Shown piece by piece: positions 28,026 to 37,460 of a stretch of 64,000 nt of DNA (positions are counted from its first letter, which is position 1; every line of letters starts with the position of its first letter). The position numbers and the translations under genes were made by a program. The stretch is from Bradyrhizobium viridifuturi. Lineage in GTDB: Bacteria; Pseudomonadota; Alphaproteobacteria; Rhizobiales; Xanthobacteraceae. A model generated the notes under the pieces. It was not told the DNA's origin and made no database searches. It saw only the letters and a program-made list of their open reading frames with translations. The stretch spans positions 186,001 through 250,000 of the forward strand of contig NZ_LGTB01000004.1 of NCBI RefSeq assembly GCF_001238275.1, read 5' to 3'.

Positions 28026-28047
28026 ACACGAGTATCTCTCGCATTTG
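28002..28047. promoter_or_regulatory. Tandem operator-like repeat between tetR and DUF1772 genes
   Basis: ACGAG-N7-CGCATTTG occurs twice in the same orientation, at 28002-28021 and 28028-28047, with a 26-bp offset. Units spaced by a multiple of about 10.5 bp and covering the divergent promoters suggest binding of the adjacent TetR protein. The repeat is direct, although TetR sites are usually palindromic; CGAGAG/CTCTCG (28003/28036) also forms an inverted pair. Confidence 0.5.
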
Positions 28048-28058
28048 GAGATGAAGCG

Positions 28059-28544
28059 ATGCGCAATATCCTGACCTCGGGCCTGCTTTGGTTTTCCGCG
28101 CTCGGCTGCGGCCTGCTCGCCGGGCTCTATTTCGCGTTCTCGGCGTTCGTGATGACTGCGCTCGGCCGTATCGATCAGGCCGCCGGTATCTCGGCGATGA
28201 ACGCGATCAGCGTCGATATCGTGCGCTCGCTGTTCATGCCGGTCTTTCTCGGCACCACGCTGTCCTGCGCCGTGCTGGTCGTGCTCGGGGGGCTGCGATG
28301 GCAGGAGCCGGGCGCCATTGCGATGATTTGCGGCGGCACGCTCTATGTCCTCGGGATGTTCGTCGTCACGATCGTCTTCAACGTGCCGCTGAATGACCAG
28401 CTTGCGGCCACTGACCCCGCGAGCGCCGCGGCTGCTCCGGTCTGGGCGCGCTACCTGACCGACTGGACCTTCTGGAACCATGTGCGGACCATCACCTCGT
28501 TTGCGGCGACAGCGCTGTTCATCGCCGCCATCGCTGCGCGCTGA
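28059..28544 (+). CDS. DUF1772 family membrane protein
   Basis: A 161-residue protein with four predicted membrane segments (GLLWFSALGCGLLAGLYFAF, VFLGTTLSCAVLVVLGGLRW, AMICGGTLYVLGMFVVTIVF and the C-terminal SFAATALFIAAIAA). The NVPLNDQLA motif in the loop is typical of DUF1772/anthrone-oxygenase-like proteins. The enzymatic role is unproven; fungal relatives are implicated in anthrone oxidation. It sits alone, divergent from a TetR gene, so it is probably the regulated target and induced by a small hydrophobic compound. Confidence 0.82.
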   Translation: MRNILTSGLLWFSALGCGLLAGLYFAFSAFVMTALGRIDQAAGISAMNAISVDIVRSLFMPVFLGTTLSCAVLVVLGGLRWQEPGAIAMICGGTLYVLGMFVVTIVFNVPLNDQLAATDPASAAAAPVWARYLTDWTFWNHVRTITSFAATALFIAAIAAR

Positions 28545-28594
28545 CCGGAATGCGGAATGACGTCAAGCGGGTGGGGAGCCCGGCCGGGAATCAC

Positions 28595-28616
28595 GGCGCG
28601 GCCGTCACGCCGCGCC
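28595..28616 (+). terminator. Hairpin after the DUF1772 gene
   Basis: A perfect 8-bp stem GGCGCGGC / GCCGCGCC with a 6-base loop, 50 bases past the stop. It is GC-rich but has no T-tract, so its function as terminator is likely but not certain. Confidence 0.4.
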
Positions 28617-28813
28617 AATGGTCCGTCCCGGAGGTCCCGGGCCGGAAGCGGGACAGCCGGGACAGGCCTGCATTGCCCTGGGACGCCGGCAAGCCCTTGC
28701 ATTGCAGCGGTTTACCGTGCTGCGCTAAAGTTTCGCCGAAGGCCGATTTGGTTCTTTGCAAGCCCGAAAGGCTTTGTTATACGCTGCCCGCTCGCGAACA
28801 CTTGTTCGCCTAT

Positions 28814-28888
28814 TCCTCGGTAGCTCAGCGGTAGAGCATTCGACTGTTAATCGAATGGTCGCTGGTTCGAATCCAGCCCGGGGAGCCA
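28814..28888 (+). tRNA. tRNA-Asn (GTT)
   Basis: A 75-base cloverleaf with acceptor arms TCCTCGG and CCGGGGA (one T-G pair), D-arm GCTCAGCGGTAGAGC, anticodon loop CTGTTAA giving GTT, T-arm GCTGG-TTCGAAT-CCAGC and encoded CCA. No integrated element follows. Confidence 0.96.
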
Positions 28889-29023
28889 GCTTTGCTGGCC
28901 CCATCAGCAATTGCCATCGACACTCACAAGCGCGTGGTCCGCAACATGCAGACCAAAATCGTCGTCAAATCGACTCAATAGCCGTCGACACTTTGTCGTG
29001 CCGGGTCTTGAGAGGTGATTTTG

Positions 29024-29203
29024 ATGGCCATTAATCTGATCGACCTGTCGATGCCGCAGCCGACGCTTGTTCCGAGTGATGCTCCTGACATCAGCGATGA
29101 CGAGTGTGTCCGCCGGCTCGCGAGGGCCGTCGAGGAGCACGATTCCGAGCATCTCGATGAAGTGGCCCGCCTGATCGGCCGGCTTGCAGTCACGATCGAA
29201 TAG
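29024..29203 (+). CDS. Small acidic hypothetical protein (59 aa)
   Basis: A short acidic protein, MAINLIDLSMPQPTLVPSDA, then DISDDECVRRLARAVEEHDSEHLDEVARLIGRLAVTIE (helical, two halves). The ATG at 29024 has GAGAGG eight bases upstream; a GTG at 29015 is an alternative. No known domain. The amphipathic helices suggest a small regulatory or binding protein, but no function can be given. Confidence 0.5.
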   Translation: MAINLIDLSMPQPTLVPSDAPDISDDECVRRLARAVEEHDSEHLDEVARLIGRLAVTIE

Positions 29204-29324
29204 AGCGCGCCCCGGAGCATCCCGCGCGCCAACGGCGTGTTGCGTTTTGGCGGAGCTTGTTCCAAAAGATGGCCCTGTTCTAGCTTCTCCAGCGGCAACG
29301 CCGCGCCTTGCAGGGTCCCCGCCA

Positions 29325-29990
29325 ATGACCGGTTTTTCGACCGCACGCCAGTATATGGTCGATGGTCAGGTGCGTCCGAGCGACGTGACCGATGATCGTA
29401 TTCTCGAAGCCATGCTGACGGTGCCGCGCGAAGTCTTCGTGCCGGCCAGCAAGCAGGCGCTCGCCTATCTGGACCTCGATCTCGATGTCGCCGAGGGCGG
29501 CGCGGCCAGGCGCTGCCTGATCACGCCGGCGCTGCTCGCGAGGATGCTGCAGGCCGCCGAGATCAAGGCCACCGACCGCGTCCTGGTCGTCGGCTGTGCA
29601 ACCGGCTACGCCGCCGCGGTCGTGGCGCGCTTTGCCGCGCAGGTTAGCGCGACCGAGAGCGATCCGGCGCTTGCCGCGAAAGCAACTGCAGCATTCGCCC
29701 AGCTCGGGATCCCAAATCTGACCGTGAAGACCGCGGCTTCCGCCGACGGCGATGCTGCGGGCGCGCCATATGATGTCATCGTCCTCAATGGTGCGACCGA
29801 AATCGTCCCGACCGGGCTGTTTGGCCAGCTCAAGGAGGGGGGCCGGCTGGTCGGGGTGTTCGGCCTGACGCCGCCGCCGCGCGCCACCCTCGTGACGCAC
29901 TCCCACGGGGATTTCGGGCATCGCGAGCTGTTCGACGCCACCGCCCCGGTGCTGCCTGGACTGGAACGGCTCCCTGCCTTCGTCTTCTGA
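29325..29990 (+). CDS. pcm: Protein-L-isoaspartate O-methyltransferase family protein
   Basis: A 221-residue SAM-dependent methyltransferase of the PCMT family, which repairs isoaspartyl residues in damaged proteins. Seen are the N-terminal MTGFSTARQYMVDGQVRPSD, the SAM motif VLVVGCATGYAAAVVARFA (about residues 78-96) and a second motif VSATESD. The usual PCMT active-site stretch is degenerate (ARRCLITPALLARMLQAA), as in the alphaproteobacterial variant found upstream of tolC. It lies 200 bases upstream of tolC on the same strand, a frequent pairing. Substrate specificity is therefore uncertain. Confidence 0.8.
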   Translation: MTGFSTARQYMVDGQVRPSDVTDDRILEAMLTVPREVFVPASKQALAYLDLDLDVAEGGAARRCLITPALLARMLQAAEIKATDRVLVVGCATGYAAAVVARFAAQVSATESDPALAAKATAAFAQLGIPNLTVKTAASADGDAAGAPYDVIVLNGATEIVPTGLFGQLKEGGRLVGVFGLTPPPRATLVTHSHGDFGHRELFDATAPVLPGLERLPAFVF

Positions 29991-30186
29991 CCCTACCGCG
30001 CTGCGCCGCCTGATAGAATCCCGTTCTGAATCAGAAGTGTGGCCCGTTTGCCCCATGTGAAGAGTTTCGACCATGTTCCGTTGCGGGGTAGTTCCGTTGC
30101 CCTTAGCTGCGGACTAAGGTGAGGCGGGACTCACTTCGTCCGAAGCGACCGCCGGAACTGACTTACGTGTGGAGACGGCGACTACA

Positions 30187-31587
30187 ATGATTGGATTACC
30201 GGGGATGCGTGGGGTGAAGGTTATCACCGCGGCTGCGACTGCCGTCCTTCTGCTGGCGGAACTGGGCCCCGTGCCCGCGCTCGCCGAAACTATCGAGTCC
30301 GCGCTGGTGCGGTCTTACCAGAACAATCCCCAGCTGAATGCACAACGTGCACAGGTGAGGTCGATCGACGAAAACGTTCCGCAGGCGCTCTCGGGTTACC
30401 GTCCGAAGGTCTCGCTGACTGCGACGGCGGGTGGACAATACACCGATGAGCAGTTGGGGCAGGGAACCGCGGCTGTGTCCGGCGTGAGCCGGCAGCGCAC
30501 CGTTGCCCTTACCGCCAACCAGTCGCTGTTCAATGCGCAGAATGCGCCGAGGGTGCGCCAGGCTGAAAGCCAGGTGTCGTCGGCACGCGAAGGTTTGCGT
30601 GTGCTCGAGCAGACCGTGCTGTTGAGCGCGGCGACGATCTATATGGATTATCTACGCGACTCGGCGATCGTCGAGGTTCAGCGCAGCAACACGCGCGTGC
30701 TTGAGCAGACGCTGAAGCAGACGCAGGACCGCTTCAACGTCGGCGAGGTGACGCGCACGGACGTCGCCCAATCCGAGGCCCAACTCGCGGCCGGCAAAAC
30801 CCAGCAGCTCACCGCGGAATCGAACCTGACGACGACGCGGTCGAATTATCGCCGCATCATCGGCATCGAGCCGCAGAATCTCGCGCCGGGTTCGCCGGTC
30901 GACCGATTCCTGCCGGCGACGCTCGCGGCCGCCGTCGAGCTCGGCCTGACCCAGAATCCGAACGTCACCGCTGCGATGTACGGCGTCGACGTCAACTTCC
31001 TGCAGACCAAGGTTGCCGAAGGCGCTCTGCTGCCGACCGTGGGGCTGCAGCTGTCGGTCAGCCAGGGCTACGAGACGCAGTTGACCGTGTATCGCCTGTT
31101 CAATGCGTCGGCGGGGGTTCAGTTGTCGCTGCCGATCTATCAGGGTGGCGCTGAATACTCGTTGATCCGCCAGTCCAAGGAATCGCTGGCGCAACAGCGC
31201 CTGGTTCTGGAACAGACCAGGGATCAGGCGCGCGCGAACGTCGTGACCGCCTGGGGCCAGCTGGTCGCCGGCAAATCGCAGGTGGCGTCGGCGCAGGCGC
31301 AGGTCGCCGCATCCGAGATCGCGCTCAATGGTGTGCGTGAAGAAGCCAAGGCCGGCCAGCGCACCACGCTCGACGTGCTCAATGCGCAGCAGGCGCTCGT
31401 CAACGCGCGCAATGCGCTCGTCACCGCACAGCACGACCGCGTCGTCGCGTCCTACAATGTGCTGAATTACATTGGCCGTCTGTCGCCGCAGGTGATGGGG
31501 CTTGCGACCAACGTCTATGATGCGAGCGTGCACTACCAGCAAGTTCGCGACAACTGGGCCGGCGTTCGTACGCCCGACGGCCGCTAA
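30187..31587 (+). CDS. tolC: TolC family outer-membrane channel
   Basis: An outer-membrane efflux/type I secretion channel of about 466 residues. The signal peptide ends PVPALA and the mature protein begins ETIESALVRSYQNNPQLNAQR, the classic alphaproteobacterial TolC start. Two structural repeats are visible, with motifs RTDVAQSEAQLAAGKTQQL and QRTTLDVLNAQQALVNARNAL. Unlike the NodT-type factor at 16.7 kb it has no lipobox and no pump genes beside it, so it probably serves several inner-membrane systems. The start may be ATG 30187, ATG 30205 or GTG 30169; 30187 has GGAG upstream. Confidence 0.88.
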   Translation: MIGLPGMRGVKVITAAATAVLLLAELGPVPALAETIESALVRSYQNNPQLNAQRAQVRSIDENVPQALSGYRPKVSLTATAGGQYTDEQLGQGTAAVSGVSRQRTVALTANQSLFNAQNAPRVRQAESQVSSAREGLRVLEQTVLLSAATIYMDYLRDSAIVEVQRSNTRVLEQTLKQTQDRFNVGEVTRTDVAQSEAQLAAGKTQQLTAESNLTTTRSNYRRIIGIEPQNLAPGSPVDRFLPATLAAAVELGLTQNPNVTAAMYGVDVNFLQTKVAEGALLPTVGLQLSVSQGYETQLTVYRLFNASAGVQLSLPIYQGGAEYSLIRQSKESLAQQRLVLEQTRDQARANVVTAWGQLVAGKSQVASAQAQVAASEIALNGVREEAKAGQRTTLDVLNAQQALVNARNALVTAQHDRVVASYNVLNYIGRLSPQVMGLATNVYDASVHYQQVRDNWAGVRTPDGR

Positions 31588-31620
31588 AACACCTTCACTT
31601 CATCATCGCTTGTCGCGCCA

Positions 31621-31655
31621 CGTTTGTGGTTCTGAGTTAATCAGGACCACAAACG
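31621..31655 (+). terminator. Long hairpin downstream of tolC
   Basis: A 15-bp stem (CGTTTGTGGTTCTGA with TCAGGACCACAAACG, one G-T pair) with loop GTTAA starts 33 bases after the tolC stop. There is no T-tract. It is likely an mRNA 3'-end or stability structure. Confidence 0.5.
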
Positions 31656-31736
31656 GGCGCGTTTGCTTGCAATCGATAATTGGCCTGACATACCGTTTTG
31701 TCGGGCAGCAAGGCGATTCGCGGCGAGCCGGCGTGG

Positions 31737-31770
31737 CGTGATGACAGGTGCGACGCCACCTGTGATCACG
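31737..31770. other. Second hairpin in the tolC-popZ gap
   Basis: A 14-bp imperfect stem (CGTGATGACAGGTG / CACCTGTGATCACG, one mismatch) with a 6-base loop. The tolC-popZ gap (31588-31923, 336 bases) holds this and the preceding hairpin but no gene. It may be a terminator for either direction, or a regulator site. Confidence 0.35.
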
Positions 31771-31923
31771 CTGCATTGGACGACACGAAGCTTGCAGAAT
31801 GGCCTCGGGCGGGCGTGATCTGGGGACAAGTCGGGCGGGAGCAATGAAAATCTCCGCCCGCATCATCGGAACCGGCGAATCCTCTCGGGCTTGATGTAAA
31901 ATAGTTTCGATGTGGAGTCGGAG

Positions 31924-32664
31924 ATGACGCAACCTGCGAAGGTCCAAGAGCCCTCGATGGAGGAGATCCTGGCGTCGATCCGTCGCATCATTGCCGACGA
32001 CGAGGCGAAGCCGGGTGCGGCCGAGAAGCCGGCGGCCGCCGCTCCACCGCCGCCTCCGAAGGCCGAGCCCACGCCACCACCGGCAGCCAAGCCCGCGATG
32101 AAGAGCCCGCCTCCTGCCGCGAAGGCCGCAGCACCCGCGCCGAAATCACCGCCGCCGGCGGCTCCGGCCAGCAACAGCCAGGACGATATCGATTCGCTTC
32201 TGGCCAGCCTCGACGAGGCGACGCCCGCGGCCGAGATCAGGCCGTCGCCGCAGCCCGAAGCCCAGCCCGAAGCCGATGTGTTCGAGCTCACCGACGACAT
32301 GGCACTGCCGGAGCCGGCTCCCGCGCCATCGTTCCGCAAGGTCGAGCCGCAGGATGACGTCGAGTTCACTGAGGCCCGCACCCGGGCGCCTGTCCAGGAA
32401 TCCGTTCGCGAGCCTGTTCGAGAGCCGCCGGCGATCGAAGCCGCGCCGATGCAGCAGATCATCTCGGGAACCACGATGCGGGCGGTCGAATCCGCCTTCA
32501 ACTCGCTGGCCAACACCGTGCTGAGCAACAATGCACGGACGCTGGAGGATCTGGTCAAGGAGATGCTGCGGCCGATGCTGAAGTCCTGGCTGGACGACAA
32601 TCTGCCGGGCCTGGTCGAGCGGATCGTCAAGGCCGAGATCGAGCGGGTATCCCGCGGTCGATAG
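31924..32664 (+). CDS. popZ: PopZ, polar organizing protein (DUF2497)
   Basis: A 246-residue pole-organising scaffold that in alphaproteobacteria anchors the chromosome origin region and cell-cycle proteins at the cell pole. It has the three-part PopZ build: an N-terminal helix SMEEILASIRRIIADDE, a long Pro/Ala/acidic disordered linker (about residues 25-170) and a C-terminal oligomerisation region ESAFNSLANTVLSNNARTLE then MLRPMLKSWLDDNLPGLVER. The ATG at 31924 has GTGGAG upstream. It lies 133 bases before valS, the common order in Rhizobiales. Confidence 0.92.
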   Translation: MTQPAKVQEPSMEEILASIRRIIADDEAKPGAAEKPAAAAPPPPPKAEPTPPPAAKPAMKSPPPAAKAAAPAPKSPPPAAPASNSQDDIDSLLASLDEATPAAEIRPSPQPEAQPEADVFELTDDMALPEPAPAPSFRKVEPQDDVEFTEARTRAPVQESVREPVREPPAIEAAPMQQIISGTTMRAVESAFNSLANTVLSNNARTLEDLVKEMLRPMLKSWLDDNLPGLVERIVKAEIERVSRGR

Positions 32665-32797
32665 CCCGCCCCGCAGGGGCTTGGCAGCCCTCATTCCGTC
32701 CCCAAATGCCCAAAACGCCGTTTTGACGTGCCAGTCCGGTTGACTTGGTGCGCTCCGGCGGCTTTCTAACCTTTCCCGTGGTCCACAGCGCATTGTC

Positions 32798-35665
32798 ATG
32801 ATCGAGAAAAACTACCAGCCCGCCGATATCGAGCACCGCATGGCCCGGATCTGGGAGGAGAGCGGTGCGTTCAAGGCCGGCCGGCCCGAGCGCAAGGACG
32901 CCGCGCCCTTCACCATCGTGATCCCGCCGCCGAACGTGACCGGCTCGCTGCACATGGGTCACGCGCTCAACAACACGCTGCAGGACATCCTGTGCCGGTT
33001 CGAGCGGATGCGCGGCCGCGACGTGCTGTGGCAGCCCGGCACCGACCATGCCGGCATCGCGACCCAGATGGTGGTCGAGCGTCAGCTGATGGAACGGCAG
33101 GAGCCGGGCCGGCGCGACATGGGCCGTGCCAAGTTCCTCGAGCGCGTCTGGCAATGGAAGGCCGAGAGCGGCGGCACCATCGTCAACCAGCTCAAGCGCC
33201 TCGGCGCGTCCTGCGACTGGTCGCGCGAGCGGTTCACGATGGACGAGGGCCTGTCGCGCGCCGTCGTCAAGGTGTTCGTCGAGCTGCACCGCGATGGGCT
33301 GATCTACAAGGACAAGCGGCTGGTCAACTGGGACCCGAAGCTGCTGACCGCGATCTCAGATCTCGAGGTGCAGCAGGTCGAGGTCAAGGGTCATCTCTGG
33401 TACCTGCGCTATCCGATCGAGGGCCGCAGCTTCAGCCCGGACGATCCGAAGTCGTTCATCGTGGTCGCGACGACGCGTCCCGAGACAATGCTGGGCGACA
33501 CCGCGGTCGCGGTGCATCCGGACGACGAGCGCTACACCGATTTGGTCGGCCAGCACGTCATCCTGCCATTGGTCGGCCGCAAGATTCCGATCGTCGCCGA
33601 CGATTATTCCGATCCGGAGAAGGGCTCCGGCGCGGTCAAGGTGACGCCGGCGCACGACTTCAACGACTTCGAGATCGGCAAACGCCATGGCCTGCGGCAG
33701 ATCAGCGTGCTCGATCAGGAAGGCTGCCTCAGCCTCACCGGCAACGAGGACTACCTGCGCGGCTTGCCGATGGGCGCCGACGAGTTTGCCGCCGAGTTCG
33801 ACAAGATCGAACGCTTCGCGGCGCGCAAGAAGATCGTGGCGCGGCTGGAGGAGTTCGGCTTCCTCGAGCGAATCGAGCCCAACACCCACATGGTGCCGCA
33901 TGGCGACCGCTCCGGCGTCGTGATCGAGCCGTATCTGACCGACCAATGGTACGTCGACGCCCATACGCTGGCGCAGCCGGCAATGGCGGCGGTGCACTCG
34001 GGCGAAACCACCTTCGTGCCGAAGAACTGGGAAAAGACCTATTTCGAGTGGATGGAGAACATCCAGCCTTGGTGCATCTCGCGCCAGCTGTGGTGGGGCC
34101 ATCAGATCCCGGCCTGGTACGGCCCCGACGGCAAGGTGTTCGTCGCCGAGACCGAGGAAGAGGCGGTCGGCAACGCGCTCGGCTATTACGTCGAGCAGGA
34201 AGTCATCACGCCGGAGCAGGGGCACGACATGGCGGTCGATCCCGCCAAGCGCGAGGGCTTCATCACGCGCGACGAGGACGTGCTCGACACCTGGTTCTCG
34301 TCGGCGCTGTGGCCGTTCTCGACGCTGGGCTGGCCGGACGATACGCCGGAGGTCGCGCGCTACTACCCGACCAATACGCTGGTCACGGGCTTCGACATCA
34401 TCTTCTTCTGGGTCGCCCGGATGATGATGATGGGTCTGCATTTCATGAAGCAGGCGCCGTTCTCGACCGTCTACATCCACCGTCTCGTCCGCGACGAGAA
34501 GGGCGCGAAGATGTCGAAGTCGAAGGGCAACGTCATCGACCCGCTCGGCGTGATCGACGAATACGGCGCCGACGCACTGCGCTTCGCGCTGACCCGCGAA
34601 GCGGCGCAGGGCCATGACATCCGCCTGTCGCCGCATCTGGTTGAGACCAACCGCAATTTCGCGACCAAGTTCTGGAACGCCTGCCGCTTCGCCGAGATGA
34701 ACGAGTGCGTGAAGCCGGATGGTTTCGATCCGAAGGACGCCAAGGAAACGCTCAACCGCTGGATCGCGCACGAGACCTCGCGCGTCACCCGCGAGGTGAC
34801 CGAGACGATCGAGGATCATCGCTTTAACGATGCGGCGGGTGCGATCTACCGCTTCGTCTGGAACGTGTTCTGCGACTGGTATCTCGAGCTCGCCAAGCCG
34901 GTGCTGATGGGCGAGGACGGCGCGGCCAAGGCCGAGACCCGTGCCATGATCGCCTGGACGCGCGACGAGATCCTCAAGCTGCTGCATCCGTTCATGCCCT
35001 TCATCACCGAGGAGCTGTGGGCGGTGACCGCGAAGCGCGATGGCCTCCTGGTGTTGGCATCCTGGCCGCGCAAGTCGGGCGTCACCGGTGAACAGCTCGC
35101 GGCGATCGCGACTGCCGGTCCAGTGGTCGATCCGATCATTCCGCCGGTCATTGCCGCGCTCGACGCGGACGAGTTCAGCGATCCCGCGGCCGAAGCCGAG
35201 ATCGGCTGGGTGGTCGATCTCGTCACCGCCATGCGCTCCGTAAAGGCGGAGATGAACATCCCGCCGTCGACGCTGACGCCGCTGGTGATCGTGACGACTT
35301 CGGATGAGACGCGCGATCGCGCACAGCGCTGGAACGACACCATCAAGCGTCTCGCGCGCTTGTCGGACATCTCGTTTGCGGACGCCGCGCCGGAAGGCGC
35401 CATGCAGCTTCTGGTGCGCGGCGAAGTCGTCGCATTGCCGCTGAAGGGCGTGATTGATCTCGCCGCGGAACGGGCCCGGCTCGAGAAGGAGCTCGGCAAG
35501 GCCGACGCCGACATCAAGCGGGTCGACGCCAAACTGTCCAACGAGAAGTTCGTCGCCAACGCGCCGGAAGAGCTCGTCGAGGAAGAGAAGGAAAAGCGCT
35601 CGGCCGCTCAGGAGCGTCGGGCGAAGATCCTCGAGGCGATCGAGCGGCTGAAGAAGGCGTCGTAG
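32798..35665 (+). CDS. valS: Valyl-tRNA synthetase
   Basis: A 955-residue class I aminoacyl-tRNA synthetase that charges tRNA-Val. The HIGH-type motif is NVTGSLHMGHALNN (about residue 45), the editing domain is seen at TTRPETMLGDTAVAVHP, the KMSKS motif is GAKMSKSKGNVIDP, and a C-terminal coiled coil closes the protein (AAERARLEKELGKADADIKR). Length and domains are complete and no frame break is seen. It is a single-copy essential gene and a useful anchor for taxonomy. Confidence 0.97.
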   Translation: MIEKNYQPADIEHRMARIWEESGAFKAGRPERKDAAPFTIVIPPPNVTGSLHMGHALNNTLQDILCRFERMRGRDVLWQPGTDHAGIATQMVVERQLMERQEPGRRDMGRAKFLERVWQWKAESGGTIVNQLKRLGASCDWSRERFTMDEGLSRAVVKVFVELHRDGLIYKDKRLVNWDPKLLTAISDLEVQQVEVKGHLWYLRYPIEGRSFSPDDPKSFIVVATTRPETMLGDTAVAVHPDDERYTDLVGQHVILPLVGRKIPIVADDYSDPEKGSGAVKVTPAHDFNDFEIGKRHGLRQISVLDQEGCLSLTGNEDYLRGLPMGADEFAAEFDKIERFAARKKIVARLEEFGFLERIEPNTHMVPHGDRSGVVIEPYLTDQWYVDAHTLAQPAMAAVHSGETTFVPKNWEKTYFEWMENIQPWCISRQLWWGHQIPAWYGPDGKVFVAETEEEAVGNALGYYVEQEVITPEQGHDMAVDPAKREGFITRDEDVLDTWFSSALWPFSTLGWPDDTPEVARYYPTNTLVTGFDIIFFWVARMMMMGLHFMKQAPFSTVYIHRLVRDEKGAKMSKSKGNVIDPLGVIDEYGADALRFALTREAAQGHDIRLSPHLVETNRNFATKFWNACRFAEMNECVKPDGFDPKDAKETLNRWIAHETSRVTREVTETIEDHRFNDAAGAIYRFVWNVFCDWYLELAKPVLMGEDGAAKAETRAMIAWTRDEILKLLHPFMPFITEELWAVTAKRDGLLVLASWPRKSGVTGEQLAAIATAGPVVDPIIPPVIAALDADEFSDPAAEAEIGWVVDLVTAMRSVKAEMNIPPSTLTPLVIVTTSDETRDRAQRWNDTIKRLARLSDISFADAAPEGAMQLLVRGEVVALPLKGVIDLAAERARLEKELGKADADIKRVDAKLSNEKFVANAPEELVEEEKEKRSAAQERRAKILEAIERLKKAS

Positions 35666-35683
35666 CCGGTCACGCCGTGGCGC

Positions 35684-36289
35684 TCAGAACCGTTTGCTGA
35701 GGAACTTCGATCCCTTCAGCCCGTAGCGCCAGGGCAGCTCGACGGCCTTGGTGATGCCGATCCGGATCCCGGTGACGATGTCGGGCGTCTCCAACCGCGC
35801 GTGGAGTGCGATCGGCGGACGGTCGAGCGGCAGTTCGCTATGGGCAATGGTGATGCCCATCGCTTCGCAGAGCTTGCCTGGTCCCGAGCACAACGCGCGC
35901 TCGTCCTCCAGCCCGCGCCGCCGGCGCATCGCGGCAAGCCCATGGGTCGGCTCGATCGCGCGGATCAGGACGGCGCTGGCCGAACCCGCTTCCTCGCACA
36001 CGAAATTGACGCACCAATGGATGCCGTAGGAGCGGTAGACATAGGAGAAGCCCGGCGGGCCGAACATCACCTGATTGCGGGGGGTGGGGCCATTGAACGA
36101 GTGGGCCGCCGGCTCGGTGTGATGGTAGGCCTCGACCTCGGTGATGATGCCGCCGACGCCGCCGACCAGGAAGGTCGCGCCGATCAGGTCGGGCGCGACC
36201 TCGTGGACGCTGCGATCGAAGAAGGCGCGTTTCAGCGCCTTGCCGAGGCGTGGCGCAGTCGCACGGGTGAAGCGGGGATTTTGAGCCAT
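35684..36289 (-). CDS. mpg: 3-methyladenine DNA glycosylase (AAG/Mpg family)
   Basis: A 201-residue base-excision repair enzyme that removes alkylated purines. Family marks are [23 protein letters not shown] (with the catalytic Glu in the TEVEAY segment), [22 protein letters not shown] and the [13 protein letters not shown] loop. The start ATG at 36289 precedes the [17 protein letters not shown]-terminus; the frame is open further upstream without a better site. It is convergent with valS (18-base gap) and divergent from lipA. Confidence 0.9.
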   Translation of the reverse strand: MAQNPRFTRATAPRLGKALKRAFFDRSVHEVAPDLIGATFLVGGVGGIITEVEAYHHTEPAAHSFNGPTPRNQVMFGPPGFSYVYRSYGIHWCVNFVCEEAGSASAVLIRAIEPTHGLAAMRRRRGLEDERALCSGPGKLCEAMGITIAHSELPLDRPPIALHARLETPDIVTGIRIGITKAVELPWRYGLKGSKFLSKRF

Positions 36290-36421
36290 TTTGAGGTGGG
36301 AATCGGCGTGGAACGGACCACAACAGTGCCAATATCTGGGCTGATCTGCTAGGGTCGCGGCGCGGGTTGCGAGCCGCGCCAACACCGATTAGCTATGGTT
36401 TCTCGCGACTTGCAGGCACCT

Positions 36422-37381
36422 ATGGTCACTATCGTCGACACCATCTCCACCACCCAGCTCCGCCCGCGTCACCCCGAAAAGGTGAACCGTCCGGATTCCG
36501 TGTCGCCGCCGAAGCCGGACTGGATCCGGGTTCGCGCGCCGAACACGCGCGGCTATGCGGATACGCGCCGCATCGTGAAGGAGAACGGCCTCGTCACGGT
36601 GTGCGAGGAGGCGGGCTGCCCCAACATCGGTGAGTGCTGGGACAAGAAGCACGCCACCTTCATGATCATGGGCGACACCTGCACCCGCGCTTGCGCGTTC
36701 TGCAACGTCAAGACCGGCATGCCCGGCGCGCTCGATGCCAATGAGCCCGAACACGTTGCCGAGGCAGTGTCCAAGCTGGGACTGGCCCACGTCGTCATCA
36801 CCTCGGTCGATCGCGACGATCTCGCTGACGGCGGCGCCGAGCATTTCGCGCAAGTGATCCGCGCCATCCGTGCGCGCTGCCCGACCACCACCATCGAGAT
36901 CCTGACGCCGGACTTCCTGCGCAAGGACGGCGCGCTCGAGCGCGTGGTCGCGGCCAAGCCCGACGTCTTCAACCACAACCTGGAAACCGTGCCGTCGCGC
37001 TATCTGACGGTCCGCCCGGGCGCGCGCTATTTCCATTCGATCCGGCTGCTGCAGCGGGTCAAGGAAATGGACCCGACCATCTTCACCAAATCGGGCATCA
37101 TGGTCGGCCTCGGCGAGGAGCGGCACGAGGTGCTGCAGGTGATGGACGATCTGCGCTCGGCCGAGGTCGACTTCCTGACCATCGGCCAGTATTTGCAGCC
37201 GACGCGCAAGCATCACGCGGTGATGCGCTACGTGACGCCGGACGAGTTCGCCGGCTACGAGCGCGTTGCCTATACCAAGGGTTTCCTGATGGTGTCGGCG
37301 AGTCCGCTGACACGCTCGTCGCATCATGCCGGCGAGGATTTTGCCAAACTGCAGGCGGCCCGCACGGCCCGCGGCCGCTAG
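36422..37381 (+). CDS. lipA: Lipoyl synthase
   Basis: A 319-residue radical-SAM enzyme that inserts two sulfurs into octanoyl groups on lipoyl domains. It shows the auxiliary-cluster cysteines [14 protein letters not shown], the radical-SAM CxxxCxxC as [10 protein letters not shown] and the C-terminal [10 protein letters not shown] that completes the auxiliary cluster. All cluster ligands are present. The ATG at 36422 gives the usual length; an in-frame ATG at 36395 lacks a ribosome binding site. It leads a short run with a P-loop kinase-like gene and a Coq10/RatA gene. Confidence 0.95.
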   Translation: MVTIVDTISTTQLRPRHPEKVNRPDSVSPPKPDWIRVRAPNTRGYADTRRIVKENGLVTVCEEAGCPNIGECWDKKHATFMIMGDTCTRACAFCNVKTGMPGALDANEPEHVAEAVSKLGLAHVVITSVDRDDLADGGAEHFAQVIRAIRARCPTTTIEILTPDFLRKDGALERVVAAKPDVFNHNLETVPSRYLTVRPGARYFHSIRLLQRVKEMDPTIFTKSGIMVGLGEERHEVLQVMDDLRSAEVDFLTIGQYLQPTRKHHAVMRYVTPDEFAGYERVAYTKGFLMVSASPLTRSSHHAGEDFAKLQAARTARGR

Positions 37382-37460
37382 ATTTTGTAAACGGCGGTGA
37401 GCCGGCGCCATCACGCGCCGTTGCTCGATCGAGCCTTGATTGAGCCTTTGGACGGGACCA

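Noticed and set aside
26675..28888. tRNA-Cys or tRNA-Asn as integration sites of a genomic island
   Set aside because: No integrase, no repeated tRNA 3' end and no shift in gene type around either tRNA.
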